Of a DNA stretch of 64,000 nucleotides, positions 1 to 11,638 are shown one piece after another. Every line of letters begins with the position of its first letter. The stretch's first letter is position 1. The stretch lies in contig OX328128.1 of the NCBI GenBank assembly GCA_946811695.1, forward strand, positions 79,423,666 to 79,487,665, given 5' to 3'. Below the pieces are notes generated by a model. That model saw nothing but the letters and a program-made list of their open reading frames with translations, was not told the DNA's origin and ran no database searches. A program made the translations under genes and the position numbers. The DNA comes from Gonocerus acuteangulatus (taxonomy: Eukaryota; Arthropoda; Insecta; Hemiptera; Coreidae).

Positions 1-570
1 CCTCAATAAGAATTCTGGAAAGGAGGCCTAAGACCTAAATAAGATATCAGATCAGAGGAAGCCTGAAGAATGTCCGCGGAAAAGACGGTTACCACCATAT
101 CATATCTAAATGTCCTTATAAGTAATCAATTATAAGTAATCAAACTGCTTAATGTAAAAAAAAAATAATAATAATAAAAATGCCCTTATATCATGTCAGA
201 AAAACATGCAGACAAGGAGAAATAATGTAGTTCGAACTAGTTTCAGTCTGTTTCCCGCCTAATTCTGCCGCCAATTACTGTATAATTGGGGCCAATTCCT
301 CGCAGCCTACGCTCCGTCTTCAAATCGAGACTCCATGCATAGAATAAAGCATTCAGATCTCTCAGTCCATAGAGATAGGAGCCGAGCTTAGATCTGGCTT
401 CGACTCGAATCTCCTTGGATCGAATGCAGCATTCAGATCGTTCTATACACATAGGTAGGAACAAAAGCTACTAACAACCTCGCTGGATTATTATAATCCA
501 ACTAATAAAGAACTGCCGCTTGGAACAGACTCTATTCAGAGAACTTCGAAGGCATATATCCAAGCAAAGA
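1..570. other. no supported feature
   Basis: No gene, RNA or recognisable repeat is seen here. The open frames are short and look like chance. Confidence 0.5.
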
Positions 571-694
571 TCGTGTCAAATGTGTTCTGAACGTGAAGTT
601 TTCTAATCGGCACTGCCGGATTGAGTTATGAGGTCAACCTCATAAGCGGGTTTCCTCCATATTGAGGGAGGGAGGAACCGCGCTAAACGATAAT
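571..694 (+). mobile_element. 3' end of a Helentron-like non-autonomous element
   Basis: The segment resembles the 3' terminus of the full elements at 2260-3565 and 22156-23721: a TCGGCACTGCCGGATT stretch, a GGTTTCCTCC / GGAGGGAGGAACC hairpin, then GCGCTAA. No matching 5' end is visible upstream, so the copy is truncated or begins outside the window. Confidence 0.55.
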
Positions 695-1057
695 TGTTGA
701 GTTTACGAAAAAGAACATACGGAAGCTCGAAACCTCCCACCATCATCGTAATAGTTGTGAAAAGAGTACAAAAATTGCCCAATAACACTTCAGAAAAGGT
801 TGCGGGTTTAGTATCCAAAAGCGCCTCATTTTCAAGTGCAAGATATGGACTTTGTGTTTTTACTATTGACAAATATGAAATATAAAAGTTTATTTTGGGT
901 ATGTTTCCTACCTCCCTAAAGGGGAATCATGACGTCAACCTTATACACAATCCAGAGGACAAATGAGAAAGTTCCACGTTTCATCATCCAAGGATAAACA
1001 GTTTTTCAACATTTTATATGTGTGTTTATGTGTAAATATATTCTCAACTTTTTCTGG

Positions 1058-1312
1058 CAGGGGGTCGATAAAGCAGTGCACTCTTGGTTCACATTTACTA
1101 CTTTATTTGATAAGTTTTGCCCGACATGTTTCGAGCCTTTTCGCACCTCTTCAGGGGCTTTCCTTATCAGGAACTCCTGTCCTCATGTTGTCTAGCTTGA
1201 TTCAGGCGTAATACGGCGGCGCGACAAAAGCACGAATCATGTCGAGCAAAACATCAAATAAAGTATTAAATGTGAACCAAGAGTATACTGCTTAATCGAC
1301 CCCTTGCCAGAA
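1058..1312. repeat. foldback element with about 75-bp inverted arms
   Basis: The outer arms (about 1058-1133 and 1237-1312) are inverted copies, beginning TGGCAGGGGGTCGATAAAGC and ending in its reverse complement. On the minus strand the left arm also contains CTGAAGA followed about 15 nt later by GAAACATGTC, a weak version of the hammerhead core seen in other inverted-repeat elements here. No clear target duplication was found. Confidence 0.6.
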
Positions 1313-1839
1313 ATCGATACAAGAAAAAATGGAAACTATATATCGGGTTATCTTTCACAAGCATTAGTATAAATATATATGTATACATTCCCAAAAGTTT
1401 AATACACATACGAATAAACATCCCACTCAAAAACTGCGCCATCTTGCTTAATCAATTTATTTATATATAAGTTCTCACCAGTAGAACCCTGATGAAGGCA
1501 ATTTTTGGACGATGCTTTTCTGTCTGTCTCCATATAAGAATGAAAAATGAAATTTTAAAGCGCTGTAACAAAAAACCTGACAGTATCCTAATTAAAAATT
1601 ACTCTATTTAACTGCCGAGTTCTTCGAATGAGATTGCTCCATCAAAAAACGCTTAACATACATATCTGTAAGATATTTAATAAAATGCTGAATAGATTCC
1701 TTAAATTTACAACAATTTCCCAACTGGTTCCGAGAAAAATCAAGTTTTCTTTTCCATTCTTCTTGAAAAGATTCACCGAGTCCAATTAATTATCACACGT
1801 GTACCTGGAAACTGAGTAACGCAAAAACGTAACCGCAAC

Positions 1840-2062
1840 GATTTTTGAAGGAATTCCGGCCAAAAACCCATGCTCCGAGGAACGCATTCTACTGGTTAAC
1901 GAACTCGACTTTTCAAATCACACAAAGAATTTTTGGAACACATTCCAATAAAATCGGTCCATTCTTGAGCCAGCTAGAGTGCGAACAGACACACATTCAA
2001 ATTGTACCACAGTTATTTTCGTCATTTACGGATTCTGAAACGTGAATTTTTCACAATACTCG
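1840..2062 (+). mobile_element. diverged internal fragment of the Helentron-like family
   Basis: This stretch matches, with many differences, the interior of the element at 2260-3565: 'GGTTAACGAACTCGAC', a 'CAAAATCGGTCC'-like tract, 'GCGAACAGAC', then 'GGATTCTGAAACG'. Neither terminus is recognisable. Confidence 0.45.
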
Positions 2063-2259
2063 CGAATTGCGTCGTAAGGACATAAACAGGAGCAAACGCG
2101 CTAATATATATATGTATATCAGTGAGTTTGCTGATAAGGTATTAACCTGAATGGTTTTTGCCCAACACTGCTTAGGAGAAGGTTGACCTCATTGGGCGTT
2201 ATGACTAACGACTTCTTAGACAGTGGAGGAACTGTTATCTATCTTCCAATGCTTAAAAG

Positions 2260-2891
2260 TCCGACTCGCAGGAACTGCGTCATCTTAGCGCGGTTCAGTT
2301 TTTATCACTAGTGTCATTTGGGAAGGTTGAAATAGAAACCGTTATTATTTTGGTTCAACCTTTCCCCCGTAAACAACCAGGGGGAGCGTACCCGTATACC
2401 TGGAATGGAACCCACCACTGGTTGGCCAACCCCACTATTACAAAAAGTTATTTCAAATATCAAAGCAAATATCAAAATGTTTCTAATTTTCTTGATTTCT
2501 TCTACAGTAATACTAATTCTATAAATAAATGCAATTAAAAAAAACAACAACCCATTAAAATGTGAGCTAAACAACTACGAAAACCCGGTCAAAAGAACAA
2601 ACCAAACACATTTGAAGTTTTAAGCACTTATTTCTCCGAGAGACAATGCCGAATCAAAAATTTCTTTAGAATCTTTTTTGTAGAGAATTTAGTAAGCTTT
2701 CGAATGGTAAACTTTCCCTTCCCAAGATTCTAAACCGTTTTAGAGATATTAAGGAAAATTTACAAAGTTACCAAAACTTTCCATGTCTGTTACATGAAAC
2801 CATGTTCCGGTGGGCGGATTCTGCTGAAAGAATTTTTGTACCAAATTTCATCAAAATCGGACCATTAGGGGGGCCGGAAATGAGCGAACAG

Positions 2892-2938
<47 letters not shown>

Positions 2939-3296
2939 AATTTGAACCACCGTTATTTTCGACCTCTAAGGGTTCTGAAACGCAAAATTTTCAACTGAAT
3001 TCAAAAACTATTTTTCCAATTTTCTCAAAAACGGTTAAAGCTATCGCCTTAAAAATGGTTTCATTCGTTTTCCTAGGCCAAGAAGCCTATAAAACGAGTA
3101 CTTACGAGCATATGAACTCAAAAACGTAAGCGTTACGATTTTTTTTGCGCGAATTTCGCCCCAAACGCCATCTTCCAGTGGGCGGATTTTGCTGGTTAAC
3201 GAACTTGACCTTTCAAATTGGACGACGGATTTTTGTACCAAATTTCATCAAAATCGGACCATTCGTCCAGGAGCTAGAGAGCGAACAGACAAATAA

Positions 3297-3356
<60 letters not shown>

Positions 3357-3376
3357 CTGTTCGCTCTCTAGCTCCT

Positions 3377-3428
<52 letters not shown>

Positions 3429-3565
3429 CAATTTGAACCACCGTTATTTTCGGTCACTAGGGGTTCTGAAACGCAAAATTTCGTAGTCGGACTTCCGGAT
3501 TGTTTGATGAGATCAACCTTACAAGGGAGGTTCCTCCCTATGAAGGGAGGGAGGAACCGCGCTAA
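2260..3565 (+). mobile_element. complete Helentron-like non-autonomous element, family 1
   Basis: The element starts TCCGACTCGCAGGAACTGCG, continues into TTAGCGCGGTTC, and ends with a hairpin (GGTTCCTCCCT / AGGGAGGAACC) followed by GCGCTAA. The first subterminal motif is the inverse of the last bases, as in Helitron/Helentron-associated elements with subterminal inverted repeats. There is no coding capacity. It holds three (TA)n arrays (about 2897-2936, 3297-3352, 3381-3427), and a roughly 150-bp stretch before them is present twice. The 3' CTAA fits the CTRR ending of Helitrons. The call rests on end structure and on at least four other copies in the window. Confidence 0.6.
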
Positions 3566-3653
3566 AAGTGTAGGTCTAAAGTCGGCCATCTATGTGTGAC
3601 CAGTGACGCGCGAAAATTTGAATTTCTGAAAAAGATTATTTACAAACAATGAA

Positions 3654-3656
<3 letters not shown>

Positions 3657-3718
<62 letters not shown>
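3657..3718. repeat. (TA)n microsatellite
   Basis: An almost pure TA array of about 62 bp, just downstream of the element ending at 3565. Confidence 0.9.
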
Positions 3719-3720
<2 letters not shown>

Positions 3721-4552
3721 GAGTGAGTTTGTTGATAAGGTGTTAACCCTGGGCTGTAACCTTCAAGACTGTATCTATGGCAAATTCACCTCTACACCCT
3801 GTGCTGCTGTCCTTTGGAGAGCTCTCGTCTGGAAGTGACTCGATTCTCACAGCGCACCGGCTCTTCCCTCCTTATTCTACTAAACCAAAGTACAAACATG
3901 GCTTCTATTGTACATTATACTTCTAGGCTAGCTCACGCTGGTCACTTGTAGTCCTTTAGGACGTGGGTTCGATTCTTCTTTAGGGGCATTGCATCTATTC
4001 AGCAAATGACTCCTCAAAAGAGGTCGAGTTTATTAGGGATGTGTGGAAACCTCGGATATACACGGCTTAGAATGGTACAATACAGACTAAAATACGAATA
4101 TCTAATGACAAGCTAAACCAACTTGTGGCATATGAACTTGTGGCTTCACAGTATAAACAAATGTACTAAGAGAATATAGAAGGCGTTATCGATTATGTCG
4201 TCCACATGACACGAAGGGATTGTTGAAAGCTAGCAAAAACACAATATTGTCTTACACAACACAAAACACAATATTGCCTTACACAACACAAAACACGATA
4301 GACCTTATTTAATGATATCCGCTGAAAAACCCGCAGCGTTCAAGCATGCTACATATATTTTCTATCTTTTATTTCGGGGAATCAATTAGCTTCCCATCTA
4401 ATGAACATCATTTAGTGCAAAACACGGAAAATCAAGATGAACGAAGAAAACAGTCGTCATATCGTTGATAAAAATGCTAAATATCGAATGTGAAAAGTGG
4501 TAGGGTATCTTATAGATGACTCCATATAATCGTATGATATATTTTAGTTAGA

Positions 4553-4888
4553 GCAGTGAGGTTAGCTCAGTGGTAGAGCACTTGACAAATATGCAAGAAG
4601 ACCTGAGTCCAAATCCCGAGCAAATACTAAAGATTTTTATCTTCTGGTGTCTTCGTTCATGGGTTGGATTCGGCCACCATGACCGTCCCTACGCCAGCCC
4701 AGCCTTTAAATAATTTATTAATGGGTACCTTGGTGCTAATGACCCTAGCAGTCGAAGCTGCAAGTGGAAAATCAGGTGGCCGGAGCATAGTACTGACCAT
4801 ACTATCTCCCTAGTGCGCCGTATGGTTATGAATCAGATACGTCTATAGTATCTGCCCCTCAGGGCCCTCTTGGTCTGTTGCGGGACTG
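4553..4888 (+). mobile_element. SINE-A, full-length tRNA-headed copy with target duplication
   Basis: The 5' head reads GGTTAGCTCAGTGGTAGAGC, a tRNA A-box region, and is followed by a B-box-like GAGTCCAAATCCC. The body ends CTGCCCCTCAGGGCCCTC..GGGACTG. The 14-bp sequence ATATTTTAGTTAGA occurs directly before (4539-4552) and after (4889-4902), a clear target-site duplication showing retroposition. Other copies are at 19124-20162 (interrupted), 26566-26645 and 52069-52153. Confidence 0.85.
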
Positions 4889-4902
4889 ATATTTTAGTTA
4901 GA

Positions 4903-5804
4903 CATAATGCACAATCATTAGTTTTATTTTCTGTAATTAATAATTATTTTTCCTTAATTTTCGAGATTTTGTACATCAGTGCAACAGCAATCAGTAAAGA
5001 TTGAAAATTAAAAATGAGTTTTTTTCACATTCGATACTTTGCATTTGTATTGACGATATAGCCTTTGCACTCCGGCACAATTCCTGTACAGGCGAGCCTT
5101 CAATAACCTTCCATTACCCTCTTCTGATACTGTTCACTACCAACGGATACTTGGACTTTCGACGTACCTGGCATAAGCCCCGAAGCATAAAAAAAAGTGA
5201 CTCAACCGACTATTTGGGGAGTTGTACAGGATATTGAACAGCAGATTTTGATTTAAGTGCTGAATACGGCATACACCTCAGATCTCTGAGTAACTGCGAA
5301 AATATCGAACTTCAGAGGTATTCTAAACTCCAAAGGAACCTCACGAATGCTCTGTTTTATGTTTACAGCCGCAATTCGCATAATGACCTCAATATTCCTA
5401 CCGCCGAAGAAGTAATATTAATCAGAATCCACGCCAAAATATCCGCAAATCAAAATCCTTAAGTAATTTCCCTATCTAGCATCACTCATCCACTCTCTCC
5501 AACAAGGCTACACTGAAGGCAGTGTCCCATAGATCTGCTCCAGTCACCCTCAAGTGTTGGCAATGGTTTTCCCTTCAATCAAGTGTGACGATGTCTGCGG
5601 TTCTCCGGGTTCCATTTCACTACAGCCATTGGTCGGTGTAGGAGAGAGAAAAGTAGGCTCTTGTCGTCATTGAACGTCTTGGGACTTACCTGGATGAAAT
5701 GGGAAAGCCTTGCGTTTAGGCCCCCTTAGACCAACATATTATAAAATTGACATGAATAGAATGTAATGTGCAACAGGTAAATTATGACGGATTGTAGTTC
5801 ACAC
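4903..5804. other. no recognised feature; one unexplained open stretch
   Basis: Around 5239-5460 one plus-strand frame stays open for about 70 codons without a convincing start or family resemblance. I see nothing else here that I can name. Confidence 0.4.
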
Positions 5805-5817
5805 AGGCAATACACTT

Positions 5818-6114
5818 TTTCTCCTTTAGGCTTCCTCGCTGGGGCTTCATTCTTCTGGTCCCTCGGCTTCTTTCTCCAGCGGTGTCAGGTTCTTGGCCGT
5901 TATATTTCACCCACATCCCAATGGGCTTCACCAGACTTGGGTCACACTTCTTTCAGGTAGGCAGGAGCTATGGCAAGATGACCTTAGCTCCTGCCTACCT
6001 CAAACAAGTGTGACCAACGTCTGATGAAGCCCATTGGGATGTGGGTGAAATATAACTGCCAAGAATCCGACACCGCTGGAGAAAGAAGCCGAGGGACCAG
6101 AAAAAAATAAAAGG
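5818..6114 (+). mobile_element. 297-bp inverted-repeat retroelement with hammerhead-like core
   Basis: Two near-identical inverted arms (about 5855-5970 and 5983-6100) almost fill the element. It is flanked by the direct repeat AGGCAATACACTT (5805-5817 and 6115-6127), so it moved as a unit. In the right arm CTGATGA (6021-6027), a hairpin, then GAAATATAAC (from 6047) have the spacing of a hammerhead core with a palindromic two-pair stem III. The left arm has the equivalent changed to CTGGTGA. It has no protein-coding capacity. Confidence 0.65.
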
Positions 6115-6164
6115 AGGCAATACACTTATTACATAATATAGAAACCTTTTTAATTTTTTTTTAG

Positions 6165-6380
6165 TACGTTTCCTATCTCCCTTTACAGGGAGGTAACCCG
6201 CTTAGGAACGTTTTAACCAGCTAAATCCGTCCAACAGAACATGGTTATCTGGGCGAAATTCGCGTGAAAAATCGTAAAGCTTACGTTTTCGCATTACTAC
6301 GCTTCTGCGTACATTCGTTTTAAAAGTAATTTGGCCTGGGAATCAAATTAAACCATTTCCCAGGCAGAATCTGCAACCTT
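6165..6380 (-). mobile_element. fragment of the Helentron-like family
   Basis: On the minus strand this resembles the interior and 3' hairpin of the elements described at 2260-3565: a CCTCCCTGTAAAGGGAG-type hairpin and the 'GGGCGAAATTCGCG' motif. It is degraded at both ends. Confidence 0.4.
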
Positions 6381-6489
6381 TGCAGGGGAAAATGGAACTA
6401 GACTTTTTTTTTGGGGGGGGGGGGGGGGATTTTCCGATATATTCTTATATATCTCGAAACCGGTTGAGAAATTGCAGTAAATGTCAAAA

Positions 6490-6722
6490 TTCTTAGTCAA
6501 GGGATGGTTGGAATTCGGATAGGAGAAAAAAAAACATCAGTTCTTCAGGCAAAAATCTATATTGGACGTTTCGGCTGCACTTTGGCAGCCTTCTTGAGCT
6601 AAAAAATAAATATACACAAATTACAAGTGAGAATAATCAGAAACCTCCAATATAGATTTTTGCCTGAAGATCTGACTTTTTTTCTCCTAGCGGAATCCCA
6701 ACCATCCCTTGACTTCGTATCA
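6490..6722. mobile_element. Penelope-type 3' end with an inverted copy of itself
   Basis: The left part (6490-6610) matches the 3' end of the Penelope-like element at 62457-62575 in order and content: ATGGTTGGAATTCGG, an AATCTATATT tract, GGACGTTTCGGCT and GCAGCCTTC. The right part (about 6648-6720) repeats the outer segment in reverse. The minus-strand hammerhead-like core is damaged (CTCAAGA in place of CTGANGA). Confidence 0.6.
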
Positions 6723-7199
6723 CAGCAACGGCTATCTATCTCCATCTTATTATAAATATGGTTGTTATGTGGTTTTGGGTAGTTTCCGTTTAGGATAGTG
6801 TCAGTTTCCAGATAGTCTTCTTGGTTAGTCTTAGGATTAAAGGGTACTTACGTATTAGCTTCAACGCAGGTTAAAGAACCGGCAAGAGTGACACATTTTC
6901 AGTTGAGTTGTTTTTTTAGTTGTGTCACTTTAGAAATACTAGTGTGATATAGAGGTTTATTATATGGGTCATTCATCCGTAGATAGTCTTCCTACTTGCC
7001 TATATTCGCGAGGCATTGTCAGCAAACCCTAAATATGCAACATCAGCTGTTCATCAGCTGGCTGTGTCCGTTTCTCCATCTTTAGTTCTCTCACTAAACC
7101 TACAGTCTTCTCAGCGTAACAAGACATTGTTACGAGAATTAGTTCATATTCCCAGGCCTAAGTGAAAACAGCTACATTCCTGAGAAAGGTGACACGACA
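6723..7199. other. no recognised gene
   Basis: The only repeated motif is TACGTATTAGCTTCAACGCA near 6848, which recurs as the terminal repeat of the element at 7536-8136. Confidence 0.4.
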
Positions 7200-7262
7200 A
7201 ATAAACCATACTCGCAGGAACTGCGGCATCATAGTGGGTTTCCATAACATAGGTAATTTTTT
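7200..7262 (+). mobile_element. 5' end fragment of the Helentron-like family
   Basis: ACTCGCAGGAACTGCGGCAT followed by a GGGTTTCC motif matches the family 5' terminus. No partner 3' end on this strand is seen nearby. Confidence 0.45.
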
Positions 7263-7535
7263 CATTGTGCTTTTTCTTCTGAAAGGTTATTCAATAAGGC
7301 TTTTTGGGGGACGGCATATACAATAATTTCTATACTTTCCCAGAATGCGACAATCAGTCTATAAATGTTATAATAATTGACACATTCCTGTCACACTTCG
7401 TGCTCAAACCATTTGAATGAACGTTCATCAGTGAAATTATTTACTTCTGGTGATCTTTACAATGGTGACTTTTCTTGATGGATGATGGATTTCTCCAGAT
7501 CTTATAAACTCAGAATCAAAAGTACTCATGATACT

Positions 7536-8136
7536 TACGTATTAGCTTCAACGCAAGTTAAAGAACTGGCTCTCAGAGATCTAGATCAAGGCATCAATTG
7601 AGTTTTTGCAAATACGGCGACGGGATTACCAACGATTTGGGTGACTACAGTGTCGATATAACCTTGAGCGAGCGAAAACGCGTAGCTCTTATTTTAATGG
7701 CCCAATCGCTATGCGTTTCTGCTCACTCGACTGCTATCGAAATTCTAGTCAATCCAACTCGTTGATAATATTGATCAAGGATGGTTTTTCGGTGGACAAT
7801 AGACCGATATGCAATTTTAAGGCGCTTCCTTTGTTTCGGTAAAATAAACCACAAACTAGGAAATCGCGTACCAAAAAACAAAGAAACACCAATCGCGTAA
7901 ACAACACCAATGTTGTAATGAATTGCCGTCGGTGGGAATCGAACCCACCATCTCCTACACGAGAATCTAATGCTTTAGCCAATAGACCACGGGGAGACCT
8001 AAGACGGTTACTGTAATCACAATGGCCAATAGAATTGCTCATAGGAATAGACCAATGAAAAAACGTTATCCATGATCCAGATCTCTGAACGAGACCAACA
8101 TCTTTAGCCTGCGTTGAAGCTAATACGTACTCATTT
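7536..8136. mobile_element. about 600-bp element with roughly 60-bp inverted termini
   Basis: TACGTATTAGCTTCAACGCA near 7540 is present inverted at 8106-8136, and similarity continues inwards through an AGAGATCTAGATC-type stretch. The interior contains a SINE-B head (7905-8003) and a piece of another repeat found at 13620-13700 and 61975-62095. No transposase coding remains, so the superfamily is unknown. Confidence 0.5.
7905..8003 (-). mobile_element. SINE-B tRNA-like head
   Basis: On the minus strand the sequence reads GTGGTCTATTGGC (A box) and, about 45 nt later, GGTTCGATTCC (B box), in a tRNA-like arrangement. The cloverleaf has no clean acceptor stem. It matches the head of the SINE at 22194-22419, so it is better called a SINE than a tRNA gene. 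Confidence 0.6.
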
Positions 8137-8334
8137 AACAAGTCTTCAAGCCGGTGTACAGTGGGTAATATTGAAAATCTAGGAGGACAAAAAGATCGAA
8201 AAATTAGCTATTTTATTCAGGGTTTGTAGTAGTACCTTTTATGTCAGGTTCAATGTCCGAGCTTAGCAAGCGTGAAAGAGTTATAATTTCAAAGCCAGTT
8301 AAAGATACGTAACTCGCGCCCAAACATGCCTTTT

Positions 8335-8640
8335 AGCGCGGTTCCCCCCTCGCTCCGTAGGGAGGAAGCCTGCTTATAAGGTTGATCTCATGACACAATG
8401 TGTCCTTTGTATGTCTGTTCACCCTCTCAGAGGCTCAAAAATGATCCGATTTTGATGAAATTTGGCAAAAAAAAATCATTAGTCTGATTTGAAAGGTCAA
8501 GTTCGTTAACCAGCAGAATCTGTAAACCTGACATGGTTATTGGAGCGAAATTTAGGTACTCCTTTTATTAGTTCCTTAACAAAGGAAAACTAATAAACCA
8601 ATTTTAATGCGATATCTGTAACCGTTTTTGAGAAAAATTA
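8335..8640 (-). mobile_element. 3' part of a Helentron-like element
   Basis: Reading the minus strand, the segment ends in a hairpin of the GGTTC..GGAACC type then GCGCTAA, and further in carries the 'GGTTAACGAACTTGACC' and 'ATCGGATCATT'-like tracts of the family. No 5' end was found. Confidence 0.5.
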
Positions 8641-8819
8641 ATTGGTTATTATTTGCTTTTAAATTGTAATTATCAGTAAATTTAGTAATTTAGTAAAAGA
8701 AGGCAAGAAAATGAGAAACGTATTGTTAAGAGTGTTTGCCAGGGTCTGAGATTGTCTGTTGGGGCGCTGTTTGAGATTTTATTTTATAATTTTAACGAAA
8801 CATCAAACCCTACCAATCA

Positions 8820-9215
8820 GAGATGGGCATAATGTTATTTATAAATAAAAATACGTATTTATTCGGACTTCATATATTTTTGAATACGAATATAAATAAA
8901 TTTGACCTCATATATTTGTGAATACGAATATAAATAAATTCGTATTCATAAGTGTGAATACGAATTTATTTTTATTCACATATATTAAATATAAAAATAC
9001 AAAGAAAAATTTTATTCGCAAATGTTTCTGCGAATAAAAATAAATTCACAGAAAAAATTGTAAATAATCACAAAAAATGTGAATATTTATAAAAAATCAA
9101 GTGATTACAACAAAAATCACAATAAAATATACGAATAAAAATTTATTCACATTATAATTTGTGAATAAAAAAATTATTCACAATAAAATTCGCAAATAAA
9201 TCATGAATTTATTCG
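8820..9215. repeat. AT-rich tract of repeated short inverted motifs
   Basis: Imperfect repeats of GAATACGAAT and its inverse ATTCGTATTC, with GTGAATA / TATTCAC variants, recur across about 400 bp. No coding potential is seen. Confidence 0.6.
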
Positions 9216-9366
9216 TATTAAGATGATATTACGAAAGTTATTGAAGGTGATTTTTTTTTCTACTATATATCACCTACTCAGCCCAAAACACTTGACTGAA
9301 AAATTTGAAATTTTGCATGGACACTCTCTTAGGAATGTAAACACTCACCAAGATTTTTCTTTTGTA

Positions 9367-10272
9367 TTGTGTTGTACGGAAAATAATGCAGGATTTTGGT
9401 ATTCAATTTAAATAAAAAAAAGTATTTTATAACAGTGTTCTTTAATCAAAATAGTCTCCCATACTCTCAATACATTTCTCCCAACGTGTTGGTAACTTTT
9501 TAATATCGTCTGAATGGAATTCAGAATTCTTAGAATTTATAAAGTTAATAAACGCGTTTTCTAATTCCGTTCGATCTATAAGTATTTTATGTTGTAAGAA
9601 GTGGTTGAGGTGTCTAAAAAAGTGATAGTGAGTAGGCAAGAGGTCTGGAGAGTAGGGCAGATGTGGCTAGAAATGGGTATTTTCTGTTTCGGCAAAGAAG
9701 TGTAGCACAAACTTCATAGCGCTGATTTTTGGCGGTCGTTTAATGCGCATGGAACCCACCTTTCGAGCTTTTTCACTTTTCTAATCGCCTTGAGGTGGTC
9801 ACAGACGGTGGATTTGCTAACTTTAAGTTTTTCTACACGTTCCAGAACAGTTATTCTAGGGTTGTCATCCACCGATGATCGCAGAACATCGTCATCAAGT
9901 AAGGCCTTCCGCGGCCTTCTTAATCTTCAGGGCTGAAGTCTTCCTCCCGAATTTTGTTAAACGACCTTTGAACAGTGCGCTCATTGACACTACCCTCGCC
10001 CCAGACTTGGTTTATGTCTCTAGCCGTCTGGGATCCGCTTCGGCCGAATTTAAACTCGTAAAAGAAAATCATGATGTGATCTCGTAGGAAAGACTGAATA
10101 ATTTCCAAGTAGTCAAATGCTGCATAGATAAACAAAAATTATCATTTAAAAGAGGATTAGTAAGTGTTGACATTCATACAAATGAATAATCCAGTAAACG
10201 TAAACAGATGACTATATAGAGGATTCTTTAAAAGAAAACGTAAAATCCTGCATTATTTTCCGGACAACCCAA
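9367..10272 (-). pseudogene. mariner transposon, internally deleted and frameshifted
   Basis: The termini are inverted repeats of about 30 bp (TTGTGTTGTACGGAAAATAA on the left, TTGGGTTGTCCGGAAAATAA on the right strand), each next to TA. On the minus strand the N-terminal half has the mariner helix-turn-helix region (INQVWGEGSVNERTVQR, around 10040) and continues in broken frames to a WVPCALND match near 9740. It then jumps to the C-terminal LPTRWEKCIESMGDYFD ending at 9442. At 906 bp against roughly 1.3 kb for the family, most of the catalytic DD34D core is missing, so it cannot encode a transposase. Confidence 0.85.
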
Positions 10273-10919
10273 TATTTTTAGAGGGGATTTAATTTTATTA
10301 ATAATAATAAACTTGAAATGTTTCCGCGTAAATCAAGGTTATTGCTTCTGTCCGCTTGTTTGAGGATTTGTTATTTGATTCTAAAATTTGTCGTTTGATT
10401 TTGAAATTGATTTATGGCAACCCATAAATACACAAGGCCCGAAGATTGCTACATATTATTCTCTTAACTCCTCGTTATTGTGAAGGACTGCCATAAAAGG
10501 GTTTATCACCATATTGATTTAATGCGAACTTGCTTTATTAAACAGCTGTCTTCCCACGCTTTCCTTTATTTAGAACACAGCCATCACGTTCTCATCTCCG
10601 AGACGCTCGACAAATAGTAAATAGTGTGAATGTCAACAGGGAACTAGGTCTACATTTAGTAGACAATTTGGCGGCATGTGAAAGTGGAAGTGGGAATTTG
10701 GAAAGCTTGGGGGTTCGATTTGTCCTAACTGTGGTTGTTGTTCGTTCGAAAGAAGGCATTAACCCTATACCGACAGAAAAAGTGGAAAATAAGTCAACCA
10801 GAAAATCAGAGTTAAAATGTGAGTCAATCATTTAAATTTGATGAAACCTCAAATTGAAACAAAAAAAATTGAACTAAACAAATACCTACTTCTGCTTTTA
10901 CGAATATTTGACGATTTAA
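10273..10919. other. no recognised feature
   Basis: Overlapping opposite-strand frames of 70-80 codons at 10592-10835 show no family resemblance and are probably chance. Confidence 0.4.
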
Positions 10920-11638
10920 CAGAATATCCTTATCATTGGTTAAGAGAATATTCATGTGACTAGTTCAGAGAATATCCTTATCACTAGTTCAAAGAGTATC
11001 CTTATCACTGGTTCAGATAATATCCAGATCACTGGTGCAAAGAGTACCCTTATCACTGGTTCAGATAATATCAAGATCACTAGTTCAAAGAATATCCTTA
11101 TCACTGGTTCAGAGAATATCCTTATCACTAGTTCAAGGAGTACCCTTATCACTGGTTCAGAGAATATCCTTATCACTGGTTCAAAGAGTATCCTTATCAC
11201 TAGTTCAGATAATATCAAGATCACTGGTTCAGAGAATATCCTTATCACTGGTTCAGAGAATATCCTTATCACTGGTTCAGATAATATCCAGATCACTGGT
11301 GCAAAGAGTATCCTTATCACTTGTTCAGATAATATCAAGATCACTGGTTCAAAGAATATCCTTATCACTGGTTCAGAGAATATCCTTATCACTGGTTCAA
11401 AGAGTATCATTATCACTGGTTCAGATAATATCCAGATCACTGGTTCAAAGAATATCCTTATCACTGGTTCAGAGAATAGCCTTATGACTGGTTCAGAGAA
11501 TATCCTTATAACTAGTTCAGATAATATCCTTATGACTAGTTCAGATAATATCCTTATCTTTTATCATCCCACGGCTCGCTGGTAAAATTCCTCGCTGCAC
11601 CCTGGTTGTCGGCGCTAATGACCTAGATGTAGATGTGC

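Noticed and set aside
3145..3589. Reading frames rich in alternating Tyr and Ile across TA arrays, here and at about 15 other TA arrays
   Set aside because: The frames are produced by translating (TA)n, which has no stop in two frames. They start and end in unrelated repeat sequence.
3890..4000. tRNA-like B box (GTGGGTTCGATTC) near 3965
   Set aside because: No convincing A box at the right distance and no other copy in the window; left unclassified.
4553..4630. tRNA gene
   Set aside because: The A and B boxes are present but the fold lacks a clean acceptor stem, and the sequence continues into a 336-bp body with a target duplication. It is a SINE head. The same applies at 7905-8003, 19124-19190, 22334-22419 and 33770-33860.
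10956..11585. 209-codon frame of eight-residue repeats, with similar frames on both strands
   Set aside because: A 24-bp minisatellite stays open in several frames by arithmetic. There is no promoter, no conserved context, and a SINE interrupts the array.
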